From: Candidatus Zixiibacteriota bacterium
GTDB lineage: Bacteria; Zixibacteria; MSB-5A5; GN15; FEB-12
DNA length: 7,122 nucleotides
Reading direction: 5' to 3'
Assembly (NCBI GenBank): GCA_003641345.1
Contig: QNAD01000103.1
Span: forward strand, 1-7,122
Shown here: one piece after another, positions 6,087 through 7,122 of the stretch
Numbering within the stretch: the stretch's first letter is position 1
Layout: each line of letters starts with the position of its first letter
Made by a program: the position numbers and the translations under genes
Notes under the pieces: generated by a model
Told to the model about the DNA's origin: nothing
What the model saw: only the letters and a program-made list of their open reading frames with translations
Database searches by the model: none

Positions 6087-6659
6087 AGGGTTTACTATAT
6101 TATACTTTGTCATAACAGAATCGATATCATGCTCTTTGGCATGTATCGTCGCTTCCGTCCCGACATTTATAATCTTCTTTACTTCTTCCTTCTCACTCTC
6201 TTTAAATTGCCCTAAAACAAAATCAGTAACTTCAATGTTTTCAGGCAATGGTCCAATTCCCAATCTTAATCTGGGGAAATTTTCAGTCTCAAGTTCTTCA
6301 ATTATTGAACTTAAACCGTTATGACCGCCATCAGAACCTGACTTGCGAATTCTAATCTTTCCTAAGGGAAGATTGAAATCATCAACAACAATTAAAAGTT
6401 GCGAGATATCGAAATTATATTCTTGTAAAAGAGCCTTCACAGCCAGACCGGAAAGGTTCATATAAGTTGTTGGTTTTGCAAGCACCACAACCAAATGGTT
6501 ATCTATGTTTATTTCTGCAACATCAAATAAATTATGTCTAATACAAAACTTAGTACTTAATTTCTCAGCTACACAATCAACAACATCGAACCCGATATTA
6601 TGTCGGCTGTTTTTATACTTTCTGCCGATATTTCCCAATCCAACAATCAGTTTAGTCAT
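6081..6659 (-). CDS. pth: Peptidyl-tRNA hydrolase
   Basis: The 192-residue protein hydrolyses the ester bond of peptidyl-tRNAs released prematurely from ribosomes, recycling tRNA in the cytoplasm. All key positions align with E. coli Pth numbering: Asn10 in IVGLGNIG, catalytic His20 in SRHNIGF, Met67-Asn68 in TTYMNLSG, Asp93 in VVDDFNLPLG, and His113-Asn114 in SDGGHNGLSS. The later RLRLGIGP and DFVLGQF blocks are also present. One small deviation is Ile in place of the usual Pro in GLGNP. The start is fixed because the GLGN motif begins six residues in, yet the SD AGGAGG ends only 3 bases before the ATG, which is unusually close. It is the first gene after the mapped promoter, with rpsF 62 bases downstream. 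Confidence 0.97.
   Translation of the reverse strand: MTKLIVGLGNIGRKYKNSRHNIGFDVVDCVAEKLSTKFCIRHNLFDVAEINIDNHLVVVLAKPTTYMNLSGLAVKALLQEYNFDISQLLIVVDDFNLPLGKIRIRKSGSDGGHNGLSSIIEELETENFPRLRLGIGPLPENIEVTDFVLGQFKESEKEEVKKIINVGTEATIHAKEHDIDSVMTKYNIVNPA
6099..6104 (-). promoter_or_regulatory. Possible internal -10 box upstream of rpsF
   Basis: A perfect TATAAT occurs on the minus strand inside the last codons of pth. The hexamer 17 bases upstream (ATATCG) is a poor -35 match and there is no extended TG motif, so this is a weak candidate. If used, transcription would start near 6092 and the transcript would contain the whole rpsF leader hairpin. Confidence 0.25.
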
Positions 6660-6662
6660 TAA

Positions 6663-6687
6663 CCTCCTAATATATGGATAGTTAGGA
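6663..6687 (-). promoter_or_regulatory. pth ribosome binding site partly inside a small hairpin
   Basis: AGGAGG (6668-6663) is a near-perfect SD but is only three bases from the ATG. A 6-bp inverted repeat, TCCTAA (6687-6682) and TTAGGA (6670-6665) with an 11-base loop, overlaps the first four bases of the SD. The stem is weak, so sequestration would be modest. Confidence 0.4.
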
Positions 6688-6703
6688 ATTCAGCAAGGGA
6701 TGA

Positions 6704-6731
6704 AAGATAAGGAAATAATTTTTTTTGTCAA
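6704..6731 (-). promoter_or_regulatory. Sigma70-type promoter of the pth-rpsF operon
   Basis: On the minus strand a consensus -35 TTGACA (6731-6726) is separated by 16 bases, including an A8 tract, from a -10 TATCTT (6709-6704; four of six consensus positions). Transcription would begin near 6697 and leave a leader of about 40 bases before pth. It lies in the only sizeable intergenic gap upstream of the operon, which supports it as the main promoter. Confidence 0.7.
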
Positions 6732-6822
6732 GACATTTAAACAATCATCAATATCTTGCAAGTTATTGCCATACAATGAAATACGCAAAGCATTAGGTTG
6801 AGTAAAGTAATACAGTACTAAG

Positions 6823-7122
6823 CTATAAAGATAAACTCCTGAGATCCTGTCCGGTGGGTTGTTGGAATACGCGTAATTCAAATTCAGGTAAAACTGCTAA
6901 AATATGATCAAAAATATCGGCTTGGATATTTTCGTATTCAGCCCAACGCTGGTCGTTTGAAAAAATATATATTTCTATCGGCAAACCTTTGTCGGTTGGT
7001 TGAAGGTGTCGCACTAGAAAGGTCATGTCCTGATGGATTTTGGGGTGGTTTCTGAAATAACTTACCAGATAAGCTCTGAAAGTACCAACATTTGTCATAC
7101 GTCTGCCATTAACCAGAATAGA
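6823..7122 (-). CDS. MscS-family mechanosensitive ion channel, C-terminal part (partial)
   Basis: The frame is open to the right edge, so the last 99 residues are present; the Met at 7098 is internal. The visible part reads [15 protein letters not shown], then [37 protein letters not shown], and ends [15 protein letters not shown]. This matches the cytoplasmic beta-alpha C-terminal domain of larger MscS-type channels of the YbdG/MscM kind, where 'TN(I/V)GTFRAY' and 'LP(I/V)E(I/V)Y.F' are typical. Such channels open under membrane tension to release solutes on hypo-osmotic shock. The pore helix and N-terminal membrane segments lie outside the window. No clear intrinsic terminator follows; the next 90 bases lead straight into the pth promoter, so some read-through is possible. 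Confidence 0.87.
   Translation of the reverse strand, partial: SILVNGRRMTNVGTFRAYLVSYFRNHPKIHQDMTFLVRHLQPTDKGLPIEIYIFSNDQRWAEYENIQADIFDHILAVLPEFELRVFQQPTGQDLRSLSL

Noticed and set aside
6136..6324. Plus-strand 62-codon frame opposite pth
   Set aside because: Ser/Phe-rich shadow of a gene whose catalytic motifs are all in the minus-strand frame.
6729..6758. Inverted repeat considered as the terminator of the channel gene
   Set aside because: On the transcribed strand it is followed by an A-tract, not a U-tract, and it has a 14-base loop; it overlaps a promoter -35 instead.
6690..6881. Minus-strand 63-codon open frame spanning the mscS-pth gap
   Set aside because: It starts with TTG inside the channel gene in another frame, has no SD, runs through the promoter, and its composition looks random.

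Overview
This AT-rich window shows compact bacterial gene organisation. Nearly everything lies on the minus strand, in what looks like one long transcription unit, and it converges at the left edge on the 3' end of a plus-strand gyrB. The ribosomal proteins are bacterial (bS6, bS18, bL9). The combination pth-rpsF-rpsR-(DUF2232 membrane protein)-rplI-DUF151 nuclease, together with a TPR plus periplasmic-binding-fold protein carrying a signal peptide, suggests a Gram-negative-like lineage. An uncultured relative of the FCB group or the former Deltaproteobacteria would fit, but this placement is inference and the window contains no decisive phylogenetic marker such as 16S rRNA.

Reading the minus strand in transcription order, from the right edge: (1) the C-terminal part of an MscS-family mechanosensitive channel, cut by the window end; (2) a short intergenic region with a good sigma70-type promoter (TTGACA, 16 bp, TATCTT); (3) pth, peptidyl-tRNA hydrolase, with all expected catalytic residues; (4) a short structured leader and rpsF (bS6), with an unusually long charged tail; (5) rpsR (bS18, zinc-type); (6) a DUF2232/YybS-like polytopic membrane protein overlapping rpsR; (7) rplI (bL9); (8) a DUF151 bifunctional-nuclease-family gene abutting rplI (TAA-ATG); (9) a secreted TPR plus type I periplasmic-binding-fold protein, probably starting at a GTG one base after the DUF151 stop; (10-12) three small uncharacterised genes of 70, 157 and 154 codons, the last two overlapping by ATGA. 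A strong symmetrical hairpin between the last gene and gyrB can terminate both converging transcripts.

The first part of the unit is translation housekeeping: peptidyl-tRNA recycling and three ribosomal proteins. The second part is envelope-related or unknown: the DUF2232 protein, the TPR/binding protein and a two-helix membrane protein. Spacing is tight throughout and several junctions imply translational coupling. The points that most deserve a second look are the rpsF leader, where a hairpin followed by CCG and a possible SD-sequestering stem sit where S6:S18 autoregulation is known in other bacteria; the roughly 90-residue low-complexity tail of bS6; the lipobox-less LpoA-like TPR/binding protein; and the unknown three-gene cassette. 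I see no mobile element, CRISPR array, tRNA or rRNA, and no stretch above 300 bases without a gene.
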